In this document: positions 25,276 through 32,389 of the stretch, one piece after another
Layout of the letters: the number at the start of each line of letters is the position of its first letter
Numbering within the stretch: position 1 is the stretch's first letter
Source: JAYPWI01 sp038135065
GTDB lineage: Bacteria > Actinomycetota > Acidimicrobiia > Acidimicrobiales > Poriferisodalaceae
Direction of reading: 5' to 3'
Length of the DNA stretch: 44,446 nucleotides
Assembly: GCA_038135065.1 (NCBI GenBank)
Contig: JAYPWI010000029.1
Span: forward strand, 1-44,446
The notes under the pieces: model-generated
What the model saw: the letters and a program-made list of their open reading frames with translations, nothing else
Databases searched by the model: none
What the model was told of the DNA's origin: nothing
Translations under genes and position numbers: made by a program

Positions 25276-26249
25276 GCGGCCCTGTCCTCATCCTCTGCGA
25301 GCATGACGGTGGTGTGATCTCACCTGAGCTCGAGCAGATCCTGACCGCCGGAGGGCGCCTGGCACAGCGCCTGGACGCACCCCTCGAGGCGGTTCTCGTT
25401 GGCGCTGAGGAGGCCGTCGTAGGGGCCCTCGCAGGGCGGGGAGTGCAGGTGGTGCATCACGTTGCCCATCCCGAACTGCTCGATTACGGACCTGCGGCGT
25501 GGGGTGCTGGACTCGCAGCAGTGATCGAGGGCTGCGGGCCGAGCGCAGTCCTCGCCCTGGGCACCGATCGGGGCAATGAGGTCATGGCTCACACCGCGTC
25601 CCGGATGGACCTCCCGTTGGCGACCAACTGTGTCGAGGTCACGCCCGCTATTCCGTGGACCCTCACCCGAGTGCAATGGGGCGGCTCGCTCCTGGAGGAC
25701 TGCACGCTCGACACCGATCTCCCACTGCTCACGATGGCTCGTCACGTCACCGAACCCGACCCGCCGAACAGTGGACCAGCGCCCCTCCTGCGGACATGGA
25801 GCGTCGAGTTGTCCGCAGCAGAGTTGGCCGGTCAGGTGCAGGCGAGAGAAAGCGTCGAACAGGGCGTGACCCTCGCCACGGCCGCAGTCGTGGTCTCGGG
25901 CGGGCGGGGTGTCGGTTCAGCCGAGGGTTTCACCGTGCTGGAGGACCTCGCCGGGCTCCTCAGCGGTCGTGTCGGCTGCAGCCGAGCGGTCACCAACAAC
26001 GGTTGGCGCAGCCACACCGACCAGGTCGGACAGACCGGGACCCGGATCGCCCCGGAGCTGTATATCGCCTGCGGCATCTCGGGCGCCGTCCAGCATTGGG
26101 TGGGTGCGATGGCCAGCAAACGCATCCTGGCCGTCAACACGGATCCCGCTGCGAACATGGTGGTGAAGGCTGATTACGCCGTCATCGGCGATCTCCACGA
26201 GATCGTTCCGGCCATTGCCGCCGAGATTCGACGCCGACGCTCGGGATAG
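25272..26249 (+). CDS. etfA: Electron transfer flavoprotein alpha subunit
   Basis: A 325-residue ETF alpha protein. The C-terminal FAD domain is clear: VVSGGRGVGSAEGF, CSRAVTNNGWRSHTDQVGQTGTRIAPELYIACGISGAVQHWVGAMASKRILAVNTDPAANMVVKADYAVIGD. The N-terminal domain is more divergent, as is usual. It pairs with the overlapping beta subunit and serves the dimethylglycine dehydrogenase-like enzyme. About 310 bp separate it from the formate dehydrogenase genes; that gap contains a decayed regulator fragment and no strong terminator that I can see. Confidence 0.95.
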   Translation: MSGPVLILCEHDGGVISPELEQILTAGGRLAQRLDAPLEAVLVGAEEAVVGALAGRGVQVVHHVAHPELLDYGPAAWGAGLAAVIEGCGPSAVLALGTDRGNEVMAHTASRMDLPLATNCVEVTPAIPWTLTRVQWGGSLLEDCTLDTDLPLLTMARHVTEPDPPNSGPAPLLRTWSVELSAAELAGQVQARESVEQGVTLATAAVVVSGGRGVGSAEGFTVLEDLAGLLSGRVGCSRAVTNNGWRSHTDQVGQTGTRIAPELYIACGISGAVQHWVGAMASKRILAVNTDPAANMVVKADYAVIGDLHEIVPAIAAEIRRRRSG

Positions 26250-26279
26250 CGAAGGGGCGTCAGCTCGCGCATTCGGCCG

Positions 26280-26501
26280 CTAACGCGTGCGCTGCTTCAG
26301 CCACGGCGTGCCCGCCGCCTCGAGGGTTCCCAGCATGCGAGCGGTGGTGCTGTGTGCCAATCCGGTCCGGTGAGGGGGAGCACTGAGCCTGGCGGACTCT
26401 CTGGCCAGAGCTTGCAGGAGGGCGACTGCCCGCTCGACTGATTGCAGCCCGGCCCTACTGCGCTCCAGGACGTCGACGGCCGGGGCATCTGTACCTGCGA
26501 C
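26280..26501 (-). pseudogene. IclR-family regulator remnant (N-terminal HTH only)
   Basis: On the minus strand a 70-residue stretch reads AGLQSVERAVALLQALAREL-like sequence (AGLQSVERAVALLQALARE), then HRTGLAHSTTARMLGTLEAAGT, which matches the winged HTH of IclR regulators (xxSVxRAxxLLxxLA ... RTGLxxSTxxRLLxTLExxG). It then runs into KQRTR and a stop. The roughly 180-residue IclR effector domain is absent, and no plausible start codon or ribosome-binding site precedes the HTH in this frame. I interpret it as a truncated, non-functional relic in the gap between etfA and the formate dehydrogenase operon. A coincidental match over about 60 residues is possible. Confidence 0.5.
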
Positions 26502-26544
26502 CCGTGAGAAGCTGCTGGGCGGGGTCCTACACTGGGGCTTCGAT

Positions 26545-26556
26545 GTTGGAGGAGGG
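26545..26556 (+). promoter_or_regulatory. Ribosome-binding site fixing the start of the catalytic FDH fragment
   Basis: TTGGAGGAGGGGCG precedes the ATG at 26560, giving a strong Shine-Dalgarno match at good spacing. This matters because the protein starts in the middle of what is normally one polypeptide. The strong site argues that the split catalytic subunit is genuinely initiated here and is not simply a broken gene. Confidence 0.7.
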
Positions 26557-26559
26557 GCG

Positions 26560-28479
26560 ATGGTGCCTGGCCGTAACGGATCGCACGATCGTGAACGTCT
26601 CACCACCCCCTTGGTGCGGATCGACGGCACCCTGACCGCCACGGACTGGCCGACGGCATTGGCCAGGGTGGCTGATGGCTTGCAGGCTGTCATGTCCGAC
26701 CATGGTCCGCGGTCGATTGGCATGTTCAGCTGCTCGAAAGCCACCAACGAGATGAACTACGCAGCACAGAAGTTCATGCGTACCGCCATCGGCTCCAACA
26801 ACATCGATTCGTGTAATCGAACGTGACACGCCCCCAGCGTCGTCGGTCTGGCGACGGTCTTCGGAGCGGGAGGTGGCACCTCCTCCTACCGTGAGGTGGA
26901 GGAGGCAGACGTGATCCTGTTGTGGGGATCCAATGCACGTGAAGCGCACCCGATCTACTTCCACCATGTGTTGCGGGGCCTGCGGTCCGGCGCACGCCTC
27001 TACACGGTCGACCCCCGCCGGACTTCCTCGGCCAAGTTCGCAGACCTGTGGTTGGGTATCGACGTCGGCACCGACATTGCCCTGGCCAACGCGGTGGGAC
27101 GAGAGATCATTGCTCGCGGGCTCCACGACGAGGAGTTCATCGCCAGGGCTACCCAGGGTTTCGAGGCCTACAAGGCAGCGGTGGAGCCCTACACCCTCGA
27201 CGAGGCCGCCCGCATCACCGGCGTAACGGCGTCAGCCATCGCAGAGATGGCTGAGGCCTACGCCACCGCCGAGCGGGCCCAGATCCTGTGGACCCTGGGG
27301 ATCACCGAGCACCACAATGCGGTCGACAACGTCGTGGCCCTGTGCAACCTCGCCCTCCTGACCGGACACATCGGCCGATGGGGGAGTGGCCTCGTGCCGC
27401 TACGGGGTCAGAACAACGTGCAGGGCGGGGGCGACATGGGCGCCCTACCCAACAAGCTTCCGGGCTTTCAGGACATCGTCGATCCTGTTGCTCGGGCCAA
27501 GTTCGAGGCCTGCTACGGCACCTCCATAGATCCTGAACCAGGCCTGCACCTCACCCTGATGTTCGAGGCCATGGCTGCCGGCGACCTCCGGGCCCTCTAC
27601 GTCATCGGAGAGAACCCGGCGGAATCCGAAGCCGACGTACGCCACGCCCGGGAGGTCCTGGCCGGCCTCGACCTGCTGGTGGTACAGGACATCTTCCTCA
27701 CCCGCACCGCCGAACTGGCCGACGTGGTGCTTCCGGCCTCAGCAGCGTGGGCCGAGAGCAACGGCACCGTGACATCCAGCGAGCGCCGTGTGCAGCGAGT
27801 TCGGGCTGCCGTTGATCCGCCTGGTGAGGCCCGCAGTGACATCGACATCCTCGGAGATCTCGCTTCGCTGCTCGGCGCGCCATGGCCGGCCCGTGAACCC
27901 GAAGCCCTCTGGGACGAGGTCCGCAGCCTGTCGCCAATGCATGGGGGAATGTCCTACGAGCGGCTCGAGTCCCATGGTGGCCTGCAATGGCCATGCCCGG
28001 ATCTCCAGCACCCGGGGAGTCCATTCCTCCACGAGTGGTTGTGGCAGAAGGATCTTGGAGGACGCGATCCAGCACCGTTCTCCATCGTGGCTCACCAGGG
28101 CCCCGCCGAGGCGCTGAGCACCGAGTTCCCTCTCAGGCTGACCACGGGGAGGGCATTGGACTCCTACAACACGGGGGTCCAGTCGGGCGGCTACCCCTCG
28201 CCCATTCGACATGGCTACGAACTCGACATCAACCCGGCCGACGCCGCCAATCTGGGGGTCGCGGACCGAGAGGTCGTCCGGGTGTCGTCGCCACGGGGCA
28301 GCGTCGAGATGGCGGTCCGGTACCAACCTGATATTCCAGAGGGACTCACCTTCACCACCTTCCACTTCCCGGAATTGATCGACGCAAACCTGTTGACGAA
28401 CGACGCCTGGGATCCGCGCAGCGGGACGGCGGAATTCAAGGCGGCCGCGATTCGCATCGACCGGCTGGCGGCGCGATGA
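26560..28479 (+). CDS. fdhA: Formate dehydrogenase catalytic subunit, C-terminal part, selenocysteine-containing (read through TGA)
   Basis: A 639-residue protein if the in-frame TGA at 26824-26826 is decoded as Sec89. The codons before it read NIDSCNRT and those after it HAPSVVGLATVFG, in the same frame, which is the Sec/Cys-His active-site segment of molybdenum/tungsten formate dehydrogenases (compare VUHGPSVAGL in E. coli FdhF). Downstream are molybdopterin-binding blocks: VILLWGSNAREAHPI, LYTVDPRRTSSAKFADLWLGIDVGTDIALANA, TGHIGRWGSGLVPLRGQNNVQGGGDMGALPN and a C-terminal LRLTTGRALDSYNTGVQSGG. The first 4Fe-4S/Mo segment normally at the N-terminus is missing and is encoded at 30209-31069. 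ATGA overlap with the next gene indicates an expressed operon. Function: formate to CO2. Confidence 0.9.
26824..26861 (+). promoter_or_regulatory. Selenocysteine UGA codon with bacterial SECIS-like hairpin
   Basis: Directly after the in-frame TGA (26824-26826) the RNA can form a stem: CGTCG (26838-26842) pairs with CGACG (26852-26856). A bulged U (26843) follows, then one C-G pair (26844/26851) and a six-base loop, GGUCUG (26845-26850). A bulged U just below a GGUCU-containing apical loop is the SelB recognition feature of E. coli fdhF. Counting from the U of UGA, the loop GGU starts at position 22, the same place as in fdhF. Possible lower pairing between the C-run at 26831-26835 and GGG at 26868-26870 is weaker. 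Bacterial SECIS elements lie within the coding region in exactly this position. Confidence 0.8.
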
Positions 28480-30212
28480 GCGACCTGTTCATCGGACCGG
28501 ATCAGGCCGATCCGCTGGAGCGGGCTGCGGTGGACGCAGTCACGGGCGAGCACACTGTCGTACGGGAAACGGACCGAGTAGTTCGAGGTGGGATGGCTCG
28601 CCAGCGGGACCGCCGCGACCTCCTCCTCCCGGCCCTGCATGCCCTGCAGGCACTCCGGGGCTGGGTCAGCCCCGGTGGGATCAACTACGTGGCCGAGGTG
28701 TTGCAGGTTCCCCCAGCGGAGGCCTACGGGGTGGCGACGTTCTACGAACTGCTCCGCACCGATCCGCCCGATCGGCCTGGCGACCTTCACCACGTATGCG
28801 TCGACCCGGCCTGCCTACTCTCCGGGGCTGAGGGGCAGGTGGAGGAGCTTGCGTCACAGGGCCACCGGGTGCACCGAGCCCCCTGTCTCGGCCATTGCGA
28901 AGCCGCTCCCGCAGTGTTCGTCCAAGGGGTCGACGGACCAGACCGGATGCTCTTGGTCGACCGCGTCGAGGGCGATGCCCACGTGGTAGGTCAGCCGGCC
29001 CGTGTGGTCTCGCGTATCGGGCGCTACGACCCCACCTCGCTCGAGTCGTACCGGTCCGCCGGGGGTTTGAGGGCACTGGACACTGCTGTACGCGAGGGGC
29101 CCGGACATGTCCTCGAGCAGCTCGAGATCAGCGGTCTCAGCGGCCGCGGTGGGGCTGCGTTCCCTACGGCGACGAAGTGGAGGGCAGCCGCCGAGGCTGC
29201 GGGGCCGCGTCATGTGGTGATGAACGCAGACGAGTCCGAGCCAGGAACCTTCAAGGATCGTCACCTCCTCGAAGCAGACCCGTTCGCGGCAATCGAGGCG
29301 ATGATCATCGCTGGGCTGACCGTGGGCGCCGACCGCGGGTGGATCTACCTACGGGGCGAGTACACCCTCGCTGCGGAGCGACTCGAGGGGGCGTTGACCC
29401 AATGCCGGTCTGCGGGCCTGATCGGTGACCCAGTGACCGGTCCCGGGCGCGGCTTCGACGTCGAGCTTCGGCGGGGAGCGGGTGCCTACATCTGTGGCGA
29501 GGAGACGGCCCTGTTCAACAGCATCGAGGGGTATCGGGGAGAACCCCGGAACAAGCCTCCCTTTCCGACCACCGTGGGGCTGTTCGGACGGCCGACGGTC
29601 ATCAACAACCCCGAGACGCTGTTCAACGTGCTCGACATCGTTGCGGAGGGCGGCGAGGCGTTCAGATCGGTGGGAACCGCGCAATCCCCCGGCACCCGAC
29701 TCTTCAGCGTGAGCGGACATGTCGCTCGGCCTGGTCTCTACGAGCTTCCCTACGGGGCCACCCTGCGAGAGGTGCTGGATGCCGCAGGAGGCCCATCGGG
29801 CACCATCCGTGCAGTACTCCTCGGTGGTGCCGCTGGTTCCTTCGTGGGCGCGCACGACCTCGATCTCCCTCTCAGCCTGGAGGGTGCTCGAGCCGCCGGT
29901 GTCAGCCTCGGCTCCGGCGTCGTGATGGTCTTTGACGACTCGGTCGACCTGGTGCCGATCGTGGTACGGCTGGCCGAATTCTTCCGCGACGAATCGTGCG
30001 GGCAGTGCGTTCCTTGTCGCGTCGGCACGATGCGCCAGCACGAGGTGATGAGCAGGGCCGCCGAGCGGGGCAGCTTCGCCGACGCTGAGGAACTGCTCGA
30101 GGACATCGCAGGGGTCATGGCTGACGCATCCATCTGCGGCCTGGGCCATACCGCTGCATCTGCCGTGCGTTCCGCCCTTCGCCTCCGCTTGATCGGTGGT
30201 GGTTCAACATGA
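28476..30212 (+). CDS. NAD-linked formate dehydrogenase diaphorase subunit, NuoE-NuoF fusion
   Basis: A 578-residue fusion. Residues 40-160 are a NuoE-type thioredoxin-like [2Fe-2S] domain with Cys108-x4-Cys113 and Cys137-x3-Cys141. Residues 200-578 are NuoF-like: SGRGGAAFPTATKW (NADH/FMN site, 222-235), MNADESEPGTFKDRHLLE, GAYICGEETALFNSIEGYRGEPRNKPPFP, and the [4Fe-4S] motif ESCGQCVPCR (Cys508, 511, 514) with Cys554 in SICGLGH. It passes electrons from the Fe-S chain to NAD+. It overlaps the gene on each side by 4 bp (ATGA), lying between the two pieces of the split FdhA. NuoE-NuoF fusions are known as FdhB-type subunits of NAD-dependent formate dehydrogenases and in bidirectional hydrogenases. 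Confidence 0.93.
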   Translation: MSDLFIGPDQADPLERAAVDAVTGEHTVVRETDRVVRGGMARQRDRRDLLLPALHALQALRGWVSPGGINYVAEVLQVPPAEAYGVATFYELLRTDPPDRPGDLHHVCVDPACLLSGAEGQVEELASQGHRVHRAPCLGHCEAAPAVFVQGVDGPDRMLLVDRVEGDAHVVGQPARVVSRIGRYDPTSLESYRSAGGLRALDTAVREGPGHVLEQLEISGLSGRGGAAFPTATKWRAAAEAAGPRHVVMNADESEPGTFKDRHLLEADPFAAIEAMIIAGLTVGADRGWIYLRGEYTLAAERLEGALTQCRSAGLIGDPVTGPGRGFDVELRRGAGAYICGEETALFNSIEGYRGEPRNKPPFPTTVGLFGRPTVINNPETLFNVLDIVAEGGEAFRSVGTAQSPGTRLFSVSGHVARPGLYELPYGATLREVLDAAGGPSGTIRAVLLGGAAGSFVGAHDLDLPLSLEGARAAGVSLGSGVVMVFDDSVDLVPIVVRLAEFFRDESCGQCVPCRVGTMRQHEVMSRAAERGSFADAEELLEDIAGVMADASICGLGHTAASAVRSALRLRLIGGGST

Positions 30213-31069
30213 CCGACGACACTGGCCTGACACTCTCCGTGGACGGTGCCCAGGTGGAGGTGCCAACCGGTTCCACCGTGATGGAAGCGTGTACGGCGGC
30301 AGGGGCGGACACCCCCACCCTGTGCTTCGCCGAAAACCTGACGCCGGTCAACGTCTGCCGTCTCTGCGTTGTCGAGGTGGAGGGCTCCCGAGCTCTGGTC
30401 CCGGCCTGTTCGAGGCCGGCCGAAGAGGGGATGGAGATCCGAACTGATTCCGAACGAGTGCGCCGCAGCAGGCGGATGGTCCTCGAGTTCCTGGCGACCT
30501 CCACCGATCTCTCCCAGGCGGAGCAACTGCACCCCTACCTCGACGCCTATGGAACCGACCTCGATCGCTGGGAGGGATACGCCACGAGCTCCCACCAGGT
30601 GCGTCGGGAGGACGAACTGTTCGTCCGGGCCTACGACCGCTGCGTGCTGTGTTACAAGTGCGTCGAAGCCTGCGGTACCGACGCTCAGCACACCTTCGCT
30701 ATATCGGTTGGTGGGCGTGGATTTTTTGCCTCCATCACCACCGAGTTCGACACACCACTGCCAGAGTCAGCCTGCGTGTATTGCGGGAACTGCGTGGGCG
30801 TCTGCCCGACCAACGCCCTTCAGTTCACCAAGGAATTCGATCTTCGAGCCGCAGGGGACTGGCGCCCCGATGACCAGGCGGTGACGACCACCATATGTTC
30901 GTACTGCGGCGTTGGATGCAACCTCGAACTCCACACCCAGGACGGAGACATCGTGAAAGTCACCTCGCCCGCCGACCACGAGGTGACCTCGGGACATCTG
31001 TGCATCAAAGGTCGCTTCGGATGGCAGTACGTACAGCCCCCCACCCGACGGGCGTCATCCGCGAACTGA
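30209..31069 (+). CDS. Formate dehydrogenase N-terminal Fe-S part (split FdhA N-terminus)
   Basis: A 286-residue protein equal to the N-terminal third of a normal NAD-linked FdhA. A [2Fe-2S] domain carries Cys39, 50, 53 and 67. The usual His-Cys3 cluster motif is absent from the segment around residues 95-125. Two [4Fe-4S] motifs follow: Cys145/148/151/155 and Cys189/192/195/199. The start of the molybdopterin domain comes last, with Cys230-x2-Cys233-x3-Cys237 and Cys265 in LCIKGRFGW, including the Lys that relays electrons. The protein ends 10 residues later, at the point where the catalytic piece at 26560 takes up the fold. It overlaps the NuoE-NuoF gene by 4 bp and is probably its partner in one complex. 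Confidence 0.9.
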   Translation: MTDDTGLTLSVDGAQVEVPTGSTVMEACTAAGADTPTLCFAENLTPVNVCRLCVVEVEGSRALVPACSRPAEEGMEIRTDSERVRRSRRMVLEFLATSTDLSQAEQLHPYLDAYGTDLDRWEGYATSSHQVRREDELFVRAYDRCVLCYKCVEACGTDAQHTFAISVGGRGFFASITTEFDTPLPESACVYCGNCVGVCPTNALQFTKEFDLRAAGDWRPDDQAVTTTICSYCGVGCNLELHTQDGDIVKVTSPADHEVTSGHLCIKGRFGWQYVQPPTRRASSAN

Positions 31070-31076
31070 CGATCCG

Positions 31077-32381
31077 TTGACTCGATCGCAATGGCCTGGC
31101 CGTGGGCCCAGAACATCACGGATAGCGCCACCACCGCATCCAGGGGGACCCGGACTCGGGCGGACCTCCACTGCTGCAGCGACATGGGCCCTGTTCGCAG
31201 GGGTCGGTCTGGTCAGTCTGGGTAACGGTCTCACGGGCGCCGTCGTCGGTCTGCGGGCCCAAGCTGAGGGCTTCGGCCCGACTGTGTCTGGCCTCGTCAT
31301 GGCCTGCTATTTCGCCGGGTTCCTGGTCGGCACGCGCTACGTCGAGTACGCCCTGGCCCAGGTGGGCCACATTCGGGTGTTCGCAGCCCTTGCCTCCACG
31401 GCCAGCAGCGTGGTCCTCGTCCAGGTGCTGTGGATCAGCCCGTGGAGTTGGGCCCTCCTCCGAATGCTGTTCGGGCTGTGCCTGGCCGGTTTGTACGTCA
31501 ACGTCGAATCGTGGCTGAACGACCTGGCCACCAACCAGACCAGAGGCCGCATCCTGGCGTTGTACATGGTGGTCAGCATGGGCGCGATCGGGGCGGGGCA
31601 GGGGCTGGTCAACCTCGGAGAGGTCGGTGGCTTCGCACTGTTCGCTGGCGCGTCGGTGCTCGTGTCTATGGCACTGGTCCCCGTGACCCTGTCAGCTACC
31701 AGTTCGCCGCCGGCCGGGGTGCCGACCCCCCTCCGTTTCCGTGAACTGGCAGCAGTCGCCCCGACCGGCATGCTGACGTCGTTTCTGGTCGGGAATGCCA
31801 TTGGCATCCTCATCGGGCTCGGGGCCGTCTATGGCGCAGCGAAAGGGATGACGGACGGAGAGGTCTCCCTCTTCATCTCAGCGCCGATGGCAGGGGCCGT
31901 CATCCTTCAGTTCCCGATCGGGCGAATATCGGACCGGGTCTCGCGACGGGGCGTGATGCTCGTGGTGGCCATGGTTGGCGGCATCACCGCAATGGTGATG
32001 GCCGTGGTCGACCTTCCTTCCGGGGTCAGCGTCGCCCTGATGGTCGTGCTGGGCGGCTCTATCTATCCCCTGTACTCCCTGGCCATCGCCTACACGAACG
32101 ACTGGCTCGATCAGACCCAGATGCTGGGCGCAAGCGCCTTGCTGGTGCGCATCAACGGCACTGGGGCCGTGGTCGGGCCATTCGTCGTTGCCCCCCTGCT
32201 CACCCTGGGCCTCTCCCTTTTCTTCTGGAGCATGGCCTTCGCCCTGAGCATCATCGCCCTAGTCCTCGGACAGCGCATCGTGGCTCGGGATCCAGTCCCG
32301 GTGGAGGAGCAGAGCACGTTCGAGGTCTTCCCCGGTCGTGGCTCTCGGATGGCAGTCAGGTTGCTGGCCCGCAAGAGGTGA
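31077..32381 (+). CDS. Major facilitator superfamily transporter, YcaD-like
   Basis: A 434-residue membrane protein with about 12 helices. Helix 1 is TWALFAGVGLVSLGNGLTGAVVGL; the LYVNVESWLNDLATNQTRGRILALYMVV loop is typical of the YcaD-like branch; and the second half begins at the ILQFPIGRISDRVSRRGVMLVVAMVGG loop. It starts at TTG 31077, 7 bp after the FDH N-terminal gene, so it is probably the last gene of the formate dehydrogenase operon. It ends 8 bp from the convergent MttB-like gene. In this context it could import a methylated amine or export an end product; neither is shown by sequence. The TTG start is the only in-frame choice before helix 1 that I found. Confidence 0.82.
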   Translation: MTRSQWPGRGPRTSRIAPPPHPGGPGLGRTSTAAATWALFAGVGLVSLGNGLTGAVVGLRAQAEGFGPTVSGLVMACYFAGFLVGTRYVEYALAQVGHIRVFAALASTASSVVLVQVLWISPWSWALLRMLFGLCLAGLYVNVESWLNDLATNQTRGRILALYMVVSMGAIGAGQGLVNLGEVGGFALFAGASVLVSMALVPVTLSATSSPPAGVPTPLRFRELAAVAPTGMLTSFLVGNAIGILIGLGAVYGAAKGMTDGEVSLFISAPMAGAVILQFPIGRISDRVSRRGVMLVVAMVGGITAMVMAVVDLPSGVSVALMVVLGGSIYPLYSLAIAYTNDWLDQTQMLGASALLVRINGTGAVVGPFVVAPLLTLGLSLFFWSMAFALSIIALVLGQRIVARDPVPVEEQSTFEVFPGRGSRMAVRLLARKR

Positions 32382-32389
32382 CGGACAGC

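Noticed and set aside
26824..26826. TGA as a true stop, making the formate dehydrogenase gene a pseudogene
   Set aside because: The frame continues without other damage for 550 codons, the residue replaced is the known Sec/Cys site, a SECIS-like hairpin follows, and the downstream genes remain coupled by overlaps.
31067..31120. The split FdhA N-terminal piece continuing by frameshift into a catalytic domain
   Set aside because: The sequence after its stop is the start of an MFS transporter; no molybdopterin motif appears in any frame there.
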